From: a virus
Virus record (IMG/VR): IMGVR_UViG_3300007511_001211
Coordinates: 1 to 31,741 of that record
Strand: one strand, 5' to 3'
DNA: 31,741 nt
In this document: positions 7,784 through 14,169 of the stretch, piece by piece
Position numbering within the stretch: the stretch's first letter is position 1
How the letters are laid out: every line of letters begins with the position of its first letter
Position numbers and translations under genes: made by a program
The notes under the pieces: generated by a model
Database searches by the model: none
The model's input: the letters and a program-made list of their open reading frames with translations, nothing else
What the model was told of the DNA's origin: nothing

Positions 7784-7959
7784 GAGCAGGTGATCTTGTT
7801 AGATTTAAATACTCGGGTGGAGATGCCGAGGGGTGGAAAGTTGGGCTACTCAAAGAATACCACACTTGGGAGAAAGTAGCAACCATTATTTATGAGGGAA
7901 AAGACATCCGAGTAATGGCGGGTCTTGTTCAAATACATAAAAGAGCAAAACGTCTATAG
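7780..7959 (+). CDS. Tiny SH3-like barrel protein, unknown function
   Basis: A 59-residue frame. It begins MRAGDLVRFKY and has alternating hydrophobic strands (VGLLKEY, KVATIIYEG, IRVMAGLVQI), the pattern of a small SH3/KOW-like beta barrel. The start overlaps the preceding stop as ATGA, and a putative promoter for the next gene follows 4 nt after the stop. The strand pattern and phage-like packing support it as real. The fold is my inference. Confidence 0.55.
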   Translation: MRAGDLVRFKYSGGDAEGWKVGLLKEYHTWEKVATIIYEGKDIRVMAGLVQIHKRAKRL

Positions 7960-7963
7960 AGAG

Positions 7964-7973
7964 ACTATTTATT
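7964..7973 (+). promoter_or_regulatory. Putative phage promoter motif ACTATTTATT
   Basis: Exact copy of the recurring ACTATTTAT motif in a 41-nt intergenic gap, 27 nt before the ATG at 8001. The gap also holds a GAGGAG-type ribosome-binding site. Confidence 0.5.
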
Positions 7974-8000
7974 TTATATTATATCAGAGGAGCGGCTCAA

Positions 8001-8666
8001 ATGAAAAACATGAAGCTTATTATGGAGTCATGGAGAACCTATGTTACAGAACAAGGTATGCTCGACGACCCAGGTTTAGCACCTTCCGGTGGAAAAGTCA
8101 CAGGAAATCCCCAAATAGACCAAAAAATGTTTGATTATTTTAAGGAGTTTTTGCCTGGTGGTTCTCGCCACGGAGAAGATCCTGAACTTTGCGAACTGGA
8201 TATTGAGGGCACGAAACTTATGTGTCAAGATAACAAGGGTCTTGCAAGAAGCGTAATGCCTCAACTTAAAACAGCAGACGATCAAGATTTGGCAGAAGCG
8301 TTTGCCGACTATCTTGAGAGCCAAGGACACTCAGTATCAGAGACAACAGAACTTGCTTCGAACCTGAAAGCCACACAAAACCAATTAAAAGGAGCAAAGG
8401 TCAACGGCATGAACTCAGCCCTTGTGTCCACCGATGGAAAACATGATAAAATTCGAGCCCCAATTATTGTTAGCAGTGATAACTATGTTCTCGACGGACA
8501 CCACCGTTGGGCGTCTCAGGTAGTTTACGACTTTATGAATGGCACGCCAGGCGTTGAAGTTGCCGTCAGAAAGGTAAGTCTTCCCATCGATGAACTGCTG
8601 GAGCTATCTAAGTATGATGGAGAGTTTTGCCAGACTAATGGGTGTGTTCCCCCCCAAGGGAGATAA
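8001..8666 (+). CDS. ParB/Srx-like domain protein with MKLIMESW-type N-terminus
   Basis: A 221-residue protein. Residues 156-190 contain a strand followed by LDGHHRW (164-170) and a helix, the signature of the ParB N-terminal/sulfiredoxin-like fold. In ParB-type proteins this motif helps bind nucleotide or phosphate. The middle (about 30-140) is helical and not recognised. The N-terminus (MKNMKLIMESWRTYVTEQG) is not the MKITK tag but is similar in size and in ending with x-T-E, recalling T4 targeting peptides (MKTYQEFIAE). An alternative start is the ATG at 8010. A putative promoter lies just upstream, and two tag proteins follow. The domain is probable. The biochemical role (nuclease, NTPase or DNA binding) is not known. 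Confidence 0.72.
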   Translation: MKNMKLIMESWRTYVTEQGMLDDPGLAPSGGKVTGNPQIDQKMFDYFKEFLPGGSRHGEDPELCELDIEGTKLMCQDNKGLARSVMPQLKTADDQDLAEAFADYLESQGHSVSETTELASNLKATQNQLKGAKVNGMNSALVSTDGKHDKIRAPIIVSSDNYVLDGHHRWASQVVYDFMNGTPGVEVAVRKVSLPIDELLELSKYDGEFCQTNGCVPPQGR

Positions 8667-8699
8667 ATGTAACAAACGGGGGAGAAAGCAAGAAAGTAA

Positions 8700-8709
8700 A
8701 CTATTTATT
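8700..8709 (+). promoter_or_regulatory. Putative phage promoter motif ACTATTTATT
   Basis: Exact copy of the recurring motif, 28 nt before the ATG at 8738. It is followed by the ribosome-binding site TAGGAGGGG. The roughly 33 nt before it hold no gene. Confidence 0.5.
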
Positions 8710-8737
8710 ATTAGTTCTCCTAGGAGGGGCTCACAAA

Positions 8738-9190
8738 ATGAAAATTAAAAAGTCTAATTTAGAAAAACTAGTTCGAGAAGCCATTTACGCAGAGGTGGGT
8801 CGAAAGGTCCTCGCTGAAGGTCGTGTTGATGAATTTCTTGGCGGACTTTTCGGCGGCGGCGACATCGACCTTGGAGAAAAGAGTGCCGCAGCGCAGGAGC
8901 TAATGTATTACAAACCAGAAAGCGGCGGCGTTGGAAAAAAGATCCAAGATGCGATTGATGCGGGGTTGGATGATTACGTGACAATTCAACAAGTTTGGAA
9001 CAAATTGGGCGAAGCCGTAGTCAATGGTCATTTTTTGGACGGCAAGGACCCAATGGTCAAAAAGATTAAGAAAAGCTGGGCTAATAAACAAGAGGAGCCC
9101 CGCCGATCCATGTATGAGATGATCTTCGAAAAAGGCTCGTCACTCGACGTACAGAAAGCCATTGAAGCGCAAATTGGAAGGGCAAAATAA
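8738..9190 (+). CDS. MKI-tag small protein with shifted cleavage site (candidate internal head protein)
   Basis: A 150-residue protein starting MKIKKSNLEKLVREAIYAEV. Its first 33 residues align gaplessly with those of the gene at 1340, including E27-G28, D31-E32 and a following Gly-rich segment. The body domain (about 45-150) is different, helical and not recognised. The start at 8738 has a strong AGGAGG 12 nt upstream; an in-frame upstream start at 8642 lies in the preceding gene. The usual I-K-E is replaced by V-R-E here, but L-A-E occurs at residues 25-27. It is followed 1 nt later by another tag gene. Confidence 0.72.
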   Translation: MKIKKSNLEKLVREAIYAEVGRKVLAEGRVDEFLGGLFGGGDIDLGEKSAAAQELMYYKPESGGVGKKIQDAIDAGLDDYVTIQQVWNKLGEAVVNGHFLDGKDPMVKKIKKSWANKQEEPRRSMYEMIFEKGSSLDVQKAIEAQIGRAK

Positions 9191-9191
9191 A

Positions 9192-9515
9192 ATGAAAATA
9201 ACAAAAACATACCTGAGAAAAGTTATTAAAGAAGAACTAAGCAATCTTAAAGAAGCGGAAGACCCTAAAGAATTGGTGGGACTTATGGTGAGTAAGTTGG
9301 CCCCTCTAAAGGGAAAAATTGAAGCTGCCTCAAAAACAGTAGACCTCAAACTAGCCCTCGTAAAGGCTTTGTTATCTCACCCAGAAACATTTGCAATGGA
9401 CGAAGGCGAACTAGACAAAGCATTTGCAATGCTCAAGAGATCTGTCCAAAAAGGACAAGAAACTGCCAAACAGCAAGCAAAAGCCCCCGCCCCCGCAACA
9501 GGCCGGCCTGAATAA
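9192..9515 (+). CDS. MKITK-tag small protein (candidate internal head protein)
   Basis: A 107-residue protein starting MKITKTYLRKVIKEEL. A helical domain at about 25-85 is followed by an Ala/Pro/Lys/Gln-rich flexible tail. The start at 9192 restores the tag; an upstream in-frame ATG (9162) lies inside the preceding gene. I-K-E at 12-14 fits the prohead-protease consensus. The body is not recognised. Confidence 0.7.
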   Translation: MKITKTYLRKVIKEELSNLKEAEDPKELVGLMVSKLAPLKGKIEAASKTVDLKLALVKALLSHPETFAMDEGELDKAFAMLKRSVQKGQETAKQQAKAPAPATGRPE

Positions 9516-9525
9516 TCATTAACTG

Positions 9526-9535
9526 ACTATTTATA
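9526..9535 (+). promoter_or_regulatory. Putative phage promoter motif ACTATTTATA
   Basis: Exact copy of the recurring motif, 10 nt after the preceding stop and 23 nt before the ATG at 9559. It overlaps the 5' arm of the hairpin at 9533-9560, so transcription starting just downstream could exclude part of that arm. Confidence 0.45.
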
Positions 9536-9560
9536 TCTACAGAGGAGGTGCTGTAGATAT
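9533..9560 (+). promoter_or_regulatory. Perfect 10-bp hairpin presenting the ribosome-binding site in its loop
   Basis: ATATCTACAG (9533-9542) is the exact reverse complement of CTGTAGATAT (9551-9560). The 8-nt loop AGGAGGTG carries a near-perfect Shine-Dalgarno sequence, and the first two bases of the start codon (9559-9561) form the base of the 3' arm. In mRNA this could expose the ribosome-binding site while hiding the start codon, or act as an mRNA-stabilising or protein-binding element. As DNA it could be an operator. Confidence 0.7.
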
Positions 9561-9741
9561 GCACGAAAAACTAGACAAATGGCTCGGTAAGTGGGCTTCA
9601 CGAAAATTAATAGTATGGGGAACTTCCACCGCTTTCTTGGCGGCTGGTCATCTTACGAGCAGCGACTGGGTTGCTGTATCTCTCGCATACATTGGACTAC
9701 AAGGAGCAGCCGACATTGCTGCTAAGTGGAAGCACGGCTGA
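9559..9741 (+). CDS. Small two-helix membrane protein, holin-like
   Basis: A 60-residue protein with a charged N-terminal helix (1-16) and two hydrophobic segments at about 18-33 and 37-53, ending in a short basic tail. Size and topology resemble small class II holins, which make the lysis pore in the inner membrane. It is coupled to the next gene through TGATG overlap, and that gene has spanin-like topology, which supports a lysis assignment. No endolysin is visible nearby, so the call rests on topology and context. Its start is embedded in the hairpin described separately. Confidence 0.5.
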   Translation: MHEKLDKWLGKWASRKLIVWGTSTAFLAAGHLTSSDWVAVSLAYIGLQGAADIAAKWKHG

Positions 9742-10055
9742 TGAAATGGTTATGGTACAAACTGAAGTCAGGCTGGTGGAAGCTTGTACTGGGGATCGTC
9801 GTCTTGGCGAGCCTGCTCATTTACTTTTATCGTCTGTTAAAACCCACAGACGACAAGATAGAGTATTTAGAAGCAATAAAAACAGAAGCAACATTCGCCT
9901 TAAAGGAATCAGAGTTGCGTGGTAGACTGGAAAAAGATAAGATTGGAGCAGTCAAGAGCGTCTTTGAAAATCGTCTGCGGGACACCGAAAAAATAGACGA
10001 CAGAGAAGAGCGATTGAAGGCTTTGATCAGATTACATAAAGAACTAGATATCTAA
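9741..10055 (+). CDS. Membrane-anchored coiled-coil protein, possible inner-membrane spanin
   Basis: A 104-residue protein with one N-terminal membrane segment (about 13-33, Leu/Val/Ile-rich after a WW pair) and then a highly charged helical region to the C-terminus. This is the topology of Rz-type inner-membrane spanins. I use ATG 9741, which overlaps the preceding stop; an upstream in-frame ATG at 9726 lies inside that gene. A partner lipoprotein (o-spanin) is not evident; the secreted protein at 11206 is not an obvious lipoprotein. A structural or tubulin-associated membrane role is an alternative. Confidence 0.5.
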   Translation: MKWLWYKLKSGWWKLVLGIVVLASLLIYFYRLLKPTDDKIEYLEAIKTEATFALKESELRGRLEKDKIGAVKSVFENRLRDTEKIDDREERLKALIRLHKELDI

Positions 10056-10067
10056 GGAGATAAAAAA

Positions 10068-11204
10068 ATGGTAGATATTCCTACACTTGACATCGAGGAT
10101 TACGATCCCGACCTAAACGAAGAAGAGGAGGCTGTTGAGGACAAGGCCGGCGGCGCTCTTACTTATGCTATTGTAGGCGCTGGCCAAGGCGGCGGACGTA
10201 TGGCTAAAGCGTTTTATGATATGGGTTATACCAAGACGGTTGCTGTAAATACAGCCCGTTCTGATTTAAATGGGCTTGATATACCTGACAATCAAAAATT
10301 CCTTGTTGACGAACACGGCGAGCAAGGTGCCGGCAAAGACCAAAAAAAGGCTCAAGCCGCAATCGAACGAAAGGAGCAAGAAGTATTCAATTTGTTCCGT
10401 GAAGTTTTCGGTAGCAACGTTGACCGTATCTTGATTTGCTTAGGTGTCTCCGGCGGCTCTGGCGGTGGAACAGTTAACACTCTTATTAAGGTTGCCAAGA
10501 AGTATTTCACTTATATTGGCGTAGAGGATGTTGATAAGCGTGTTGGTGTTGTGGCATCTCTGCCCACAGCAGGTGAGTCCGCATCCCCCACCGTTGCCAA
10601 GAATGCTCATGCTCGGATCACTGATCTTTGCGTGCAAGCAGAAAAAGGAAAGATTGCCCCTCTTATTATGGTGGATAACGAAAAGATTAAAAAGCTTTAC
10701 CCCAAACTTACAGTGAAGAAGTTTTGGAAGACCATCAACAACACAGTTGCAGGTTTGTTCCATGTATTTAACGTCCTTGCCAATAAGGATTCAGAGTACA
10801 CCACGTTTGATGCCACGGATTATGATAGCGTTATGCGCCAGTCTGGGTGTATGATTATGGGCGTGACAACTGTTAAAGATGTTGAGAATGAAACCGCTGT
10901 CTCAACTGCGCTTAAAAAGAATCTTGAGAAAACACTTCTCGCCGAAGGTTTTGACCTGACTACGGCAACGGGCGCTGCTTGTATTGTGGTGGGTGGAGAA
11001 GTCATTTTTGAGGAGACTGCTGGACTGATGGACAACATTGAGTTCGGGTTTGACACTTTGGCTGCTCTAACAGGTGGAGCCATTATTCATCGTGGCATCT
11101 ATGAAGATGATAAGCGTGATAAGCTGGTTGCCTATACTTTGGTTAGCGGTCTCCTGCGTCCTGCCAAACGTATCGAGGGGCTCAAAAAGTTCCTGAAGAA
11201 ATAA
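10068..11204 (+). CDS. Tubulin/FtsZ-family GTPase (phage tubulin-like)
   Basis: A 378-residue protein. After an acidic N-terminal tail (1-27) come the nucleotide-binding elements of the tubulin/FtsZ superfamily in order: IVGAGQGGGR (35-44), a VAVNTARSDLNGL segment (58-70), the GAGKDQKKA loop (87-95) and a glycine-rich tubulin-signature-like loop GVSGGSGGGT (126-135) followed by a helix. The signature is G-S-x-GGG rather than the usual GGGTGTG, so GTP binding is likely but diverged. Phage tubulins such as PhuZ form filaments that position DNA or capsids, and TubZ segregates plasmids. Here the gene lies between membrane/lysis-type genes and the packaging genes, 11 nt after the previous stop with AAGGAG upstream. 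I do not know of a T4 counterpart. Confidence 0.82.
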   Translation: MVDIPTLDIEDYDPDLNEEEEAVEDKAGGALTYAIVGAGQGGGRMAKAFYDMGYTKTVAVNTARSDLNGLDIPDNQKFLVDEHGEQGAGKDQKKAQAAIERKEQEVFNLFREVFGSNVDRILICLGVSGGSGGGTVNTLIKVAKKYFTYIGVEDVDKRVGVVASLPTAGESASPTVAKNAHARITDLCVQAEKGKIAPLIMVDNEKIKKLYPKLTVKKFWKTINNTVAGLFHVFNVLANKDSEYTTFDATDYDSVMRQSGCMIMGVTTVKDVENETAVSTALKKNLEKTLLAEGFDLTTATGAACIVVGGEVIFEETAGLMDNIEFGFDTLAALTGGAIIHRGIYEDDKRDKLVAYTLVSGLLRPAKRIEGLKKFLKK

Positions 11205-11205
11205 A

Positions 11206-11586
11206 ATGAAAAAAGTAGTTGCACTCATACTGCTCTTTTCGCTTAACGCCGCTGCGGCAGAGGTTACGAAGTTCGAGCCTCGCCCAGCGGCTGTTGAGCA
11301 AGAGGGCAACACCTATGTTGGAATTCTGTTGAGCGAAGAAGACTTTCGCAAAATACTGGAAAAGAAAATTGACACCAACGCCAAACTGGCAGACTGCTCT
11401 GTGGATAAAAAGGTATGCACCCAAATGCAAGAGACGTACAAATTATCCATCACAAAACTAGAAGACCAACTCAAGAAAAACAACTCATGGTTTGACAGAA
11501 ATCGGGGAACCCTCGGTCTTCTCACGGGTTTGGTGATAGGAACTGGCGTTTCTATCGGCATTGTTCATGCTGTATATCAAAAGTGA
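11206..11586 (+). CDS. Secreted protein with C-terminal membrane anchor, unknown function
   Basis: A 126-residue protein with a typical signal peptide (MKKVVALILLFSLNAAAAEV, cleavage after the Ala run at about 18), a helical middle with two Cys (about residues 65 and 71), and a C-terminal hydrophobic segment (about 104-122) before a basic end. It is probably a periplasmic domain tethered to the inner membrane. It starts 1 nt after the tubulin-like gene, so the two may be co-translated. A spanin-like or envelope-anchoring role is possible but unproven. Confidence 0.6.
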   Translation: MKKVVALILLFSLNAAAAEVTKFEPRPAAVEQEGNTYVGILLSEEDFRKILEKKIDTNAKLADCSVDKKVCTQMQETYKLSITKLEDQLKKNNSWFDRNRGTLGLLTGLVIGTGVSIGIVHAVYQK

Positions 11587-12062
11587 AGAACGTGGATTAC
11601 GACTATATTGCAGCGGTCGAGAAAGCCGTCGCAGAAAAATACGGAAAAGAGACAGTACAAGACTTCAGGTCTCTGTGGCAGGTAGAAAAAGAAAAAGACT
11701 ACCTCCAGCAGTTAAAAAAGAGAAGAGTTCGCAACAGAAACAAAAGAAACTTAAAACAAAATTTAGAGATCGGTGACATTGTTATCAGAAAAAGCCGGAC
11801 CAATAAAGAAAAGTGCCGATCCTGCCCGGTATGCAAAACATATTCATTTTCAGCGGGTGACGACCTATATATGAATAGGTTTGACTGTTGTCAACAATGT
11901 TATATTGAGTATGTGGAGTTTCGTGAAGAAAGGTGGGTTGTCGATGGCTGGAGACCTTCTCACGGAGAATACAAACCACCCAGACTCAGAAGTTTCATTC
12001 GGGCAGTTAAACAATACGTTGGTAAATTTTTAAGGAGAATAAAAAAATGGCTACCATTCTAG
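11583..12062 (+). CDS. Zinc-ribbon-like protein upstream of packaging genes
   Basis: A 159-residue basic protein. A helical N-terminal part (1-60) full of Lys/Arg/Glu is followed by a Cys cluster at about 79-111: CxxCPVC, then DCCQQC about 25 residues later, consistent with a zinc-binding fold. A Trp-rich stretch and a basic tail end the protein. The start is GTG 11583, overlapping the preceding TGA (GTGA); no ATG precedes the zinc region. I recall similar proteins next to terminase genes in marine T4-like phages, but no function is known to me. RNA/DNA binding is a reasonable guess. Confidence 0.65.
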   Translation: MKNVDYDYIAAVEKAVAEKYGKETVQDFRSLWQVEKEKDYLQQLKKRRVRNRNKRNLKQNLEIGDIVIRKSRTNKEKCRSCPVCKTYSFSAGDDLYMNRFDCCQQCYIEYVEFREERWVVDGWRPSHGEYKPPRLRSFIRAVKQYVGKFLRRIKKWLPF

Positions 12063-12586
12063 ATGTAATTAAAGGGTTGAATCAGGCGGCAGCAAATGCT
12101 TACGACGGATACCAGATGGACGAAACAGTCGGTCTTCGGCGTGAAGAGGGTCATCCTATTGTTGACAGCAGGGTGATGGACGGTTTTTCTGTGAAGTTTG
12201 CCGCAGATAAATTAATCATCGGATACCAGAGTGAAGTGCTTATGAAAGAGGTTCACCCCCGAAATCAATTTGAAAACGAAATTGAGCGCCGCTTTAAGGA
12301 TATTGTTAAATACCTCAAGAAAGAATACAAAAATATAACAAACTCCAGCGTTAATCTCACAGAGGTTGACGCTGCTGATATTTTGGTCCAAAGCACTTCT
12401 AGGGTTAGAAATTGGGTGCAAGCAACCAAGCAATATAAGATTGGCGGCGCTGGGGAAACAGAATCTCTCAAGCAACCATCCAGCGACAAGATGGAAGACG
12501 GTATTAAAAAGTTCATGGAACTTTCGACCACCAAGCGCCCCAAGAATGATAAGGCTCCGAAGAACCCAGATACACCGAAGGCATAA
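12047..12586 (+). CDS. Conserved pre-terminase protein, unknown function
   Basis: A 179-residue protein starting 16 nt inside the previous gene with an AAGGAG, and ending immediately before the terminase ATG. Residues 1-110 mix strands and helices (a VMDGFSVKFAADKLIIGYQSE stretch reads as beta strands; about 75-95 is a basic helix). The C-terminal 50 residues are a Lys/Pro/Ser-rich flexible tail. Position suggests a packaging role such as the small terminase (T4 gp16, 164 residues), but I see no helix-turn-helix or clear coiled-coil ring motif. I leave it unassigned. Confidence 0.7.
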   Translation: MATILDVIKGLNQAAANAYDGYQMDETVGLRREEGHPIVDSRVMDGFSVKFAADKLIIGYQSEVLMKEVHPRNQFENEIERRFKDIVKYLKKEYKNITNSSVNLTEVDAADILVQSTSRVRNWVQATKQYKIGGAGETESLKQPSSDKMEDGIKKFMELSTTKRPKNDKAPKNPDTPKA

Positions 12587-14167
12587 ATGAGCCTCAACAA
12601 AAAGGAAATGATGACAGAGATCGTGCGCTCCGGCAAGGATCCTGTCTATTTCTCTAATAAGTACGCAAAAATATCTCACCCGATGCATGGGCTTATTCCC
12701 TTTGATATGTACAGGTTCCAAGAGGACGCCCTGAGAGATTTCAAGAAGCATCGGTTTAATATAATCCTAAAAGCAAGACAGTTGGGTATTTCTACCACTG
12801 TTGCTGCTTATGTTTGTTGGCTTATGCTTTTCCACCGTGACAAAAATATATTGGTTGTTGCGACAAAATTAGGAACCGCAGCCAATTTGGTTAAAAAGGC
12901 AAAGGCGATATATAAAAATCTTCCTGCTTGGCTAAGAATTGCAACAATTGAAATTGATAATAGAAACTCTTTTGAGTTGTCTAATGGCTCTCAAGTAAAA
13001 GCCTCCTCTACCTCGGGCGATGCAGGTCGTTCGGAAGCTTTATCCCTTCTTGTCGTCGATGAGGCTGCGATTGTGGAAGGTCTTGATGAAATGTGGGCAG
13101 GGCTTTACCCCACTCTGTCAACGGGTGGGACCTGCATTGCTCTGAGTACGCCCTATGGCGTTGGCAACTGGTTTCACAAAAACTACATTGAGGCAGAAGA
13201 GGGTAAAAACGACTTTAATCCAATTAAGCTACCGTGGAACGTACATCCAGAACGAGACCAAACTTGGTTCGCTAAAGAAACCCGCAACATGTCGAAGAGA
13301 GAAATTGCCCAAGAGCTTGAGTGTAACTTTAACGCTTCAGGGGAGACAGTTGTTCATGGTGACGATCTGAGGAGAATATTAGACAGCGTATCTGAGCCAA
13401 AATATAAAACAGGGTTTGACAGAAATTATTGGATTTGGGAACCCCCAGAGCCAGGAAGAGAGTATCTGGCTATTGCCGATGTGGCTCGTGGCGACGGGTC
13501 AGACTATAGCGTTTGTCAGGTTATTGATTTGCAGACGATGAACCAAGTTGCAGAATATCAAGGAAAAATAACTCCTGATATGTTTGCTCCTCTTTTGTCA
13601 AGTATGGCTACTGAATACAACGGTGCGTTATTGGTTATCGAAAACAACTCTTTGGGGATAGGCGTCCTCAGTCGCTTAGAAGAAATTGGTTATGAAAACC
13701 TTTATTACAGTATCCGATCAACGCACGAATATGTGGATCAAGCTACCGCTGAAGCAATTGGTGGTGTTGCGGGCTTTACCATGTCTATGAAGACCCGCCC
13801 CTTGGTTATCTCTAAGTTTGAGGAATTCGTAAGAAACAAACTAATTACTATTAACTCAATGCGGTTAGCCAATGAGATAAAAACATTTATCTGGCACAAT
13901 GGACGACCACAGGCAATGAGGGGTTATAATGATGATCTTGTTATAGCGACATGTATTGGGTGCTGGGTAAGAGATACGGCTTTAACAGTGAACAAAAGGG
14001 AAATAGAGTACAAAAAGGCAATGATCGGCGGAATATCAGTGAGCAGTAAGACTTTTAACACTAAAATAGAAGGAATGCAGGGGTATAAAAAACCTGTAAA
14101 ATCAAAAAATACATTTCAAGGCAACGATGGCAAAAATTATGATTTGTCTTGGATAATTAAGGGATAA
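12587..14167 (+). CDS. gp17: Large terminase subunit (T4 gp17-like packaging ATPase/nuclease)
   Basis: A 526-residue DNA-packaging motor. The ATPase domain shows the Walker-A-like KARQLGIST (62-70), Walker B LLVVDE with Asp157/Glu158 and the coupling motif ALSTP (184-188). The RNase-H-fold nuclease domain follows, with Asp297 in AIADVARGDGSD (294-305), Glu351 in VIENN and an Asp pair in GYNDD (445-449), the three acidic positions of gp17-type nucleases. T4 gp17 is 610 residues. Terminase docks on the portal encoded 2 nt downstream, cuts concatemeric DNA and drives it into the prohead. The start directly abuts the previous stop. Confidence 0.95.
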   Translation: MSLNKKEMMTEIVRSGKDPVYFSNKYAKISHPMHGLIPFDMYRFQEDALRDFKKHRFNIILKARQLGISTTVAAYVCWLMLFHRDKNILVVATKLGTAANLVKKAKAIYKNLPAWLRIATIEIDNRNSFELSNGSQVKASSTSGDAGRSEALSLLVVDEAAIVEGLDEMWAGLYPTLSTGGTCIALSTPYGVGNWFHKNYIEAEEGKNDFNPIKLPWNVHPERDQTWFAKETRNMSKREIAQELECNFNASGETVVHGDDLRRILDSVSEPKYKTGFDRNYWIWEPPEPGREYLAIADVARGDGSDYSVCQVIDLQTMNQVAEYQGKITPDMFAPLLSSMATEYNGALLVIENNSLGIGVLSRLEEIGYENLYYSIRSTHEYVDQATAEAIGGVAGFTMSMKTRPLVISKFEEFVRNKLITINSMRLANEIKTFIWHNGRPQAMRGYNDDLVIATCIGCWVRDTALTVNKREIEYKKAMIGGISVSSKTFNTKIEGMQGYKKPVKSKNTFQGNDGKNYDLSWIIKG

Positions 14168-14169
14168 AA

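Noticed and set aside
7925-8134. A 69-codon + strand frame running across the promoter and the start of the ParB/Srx-like gene
   Set aside because: It overlaps two better-supported genes and crosses the intergenic promoter and ribosome-binding site.
8648-8683. C-run and G-run after the ParB/Srx-like gene as a terminator
   Set aside because: The runs are far apart with a large loop, the C-run is coding, and no T-tract follows the G-run.
9671-9925. An 84-codon + strand frame overlapping the holin-like and spanin-like genes
   Set aside because: It lies in a different frame across two better-supported membrane-protein genes, and its product has no hydrophobic or motif features.
11561-11776. A 71-codon + strand frame overlapping the zinc protein gene
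   Set aside because: It is a shadow frame of a Lys/Arg-rich coding region, without a ribosome-binding site.
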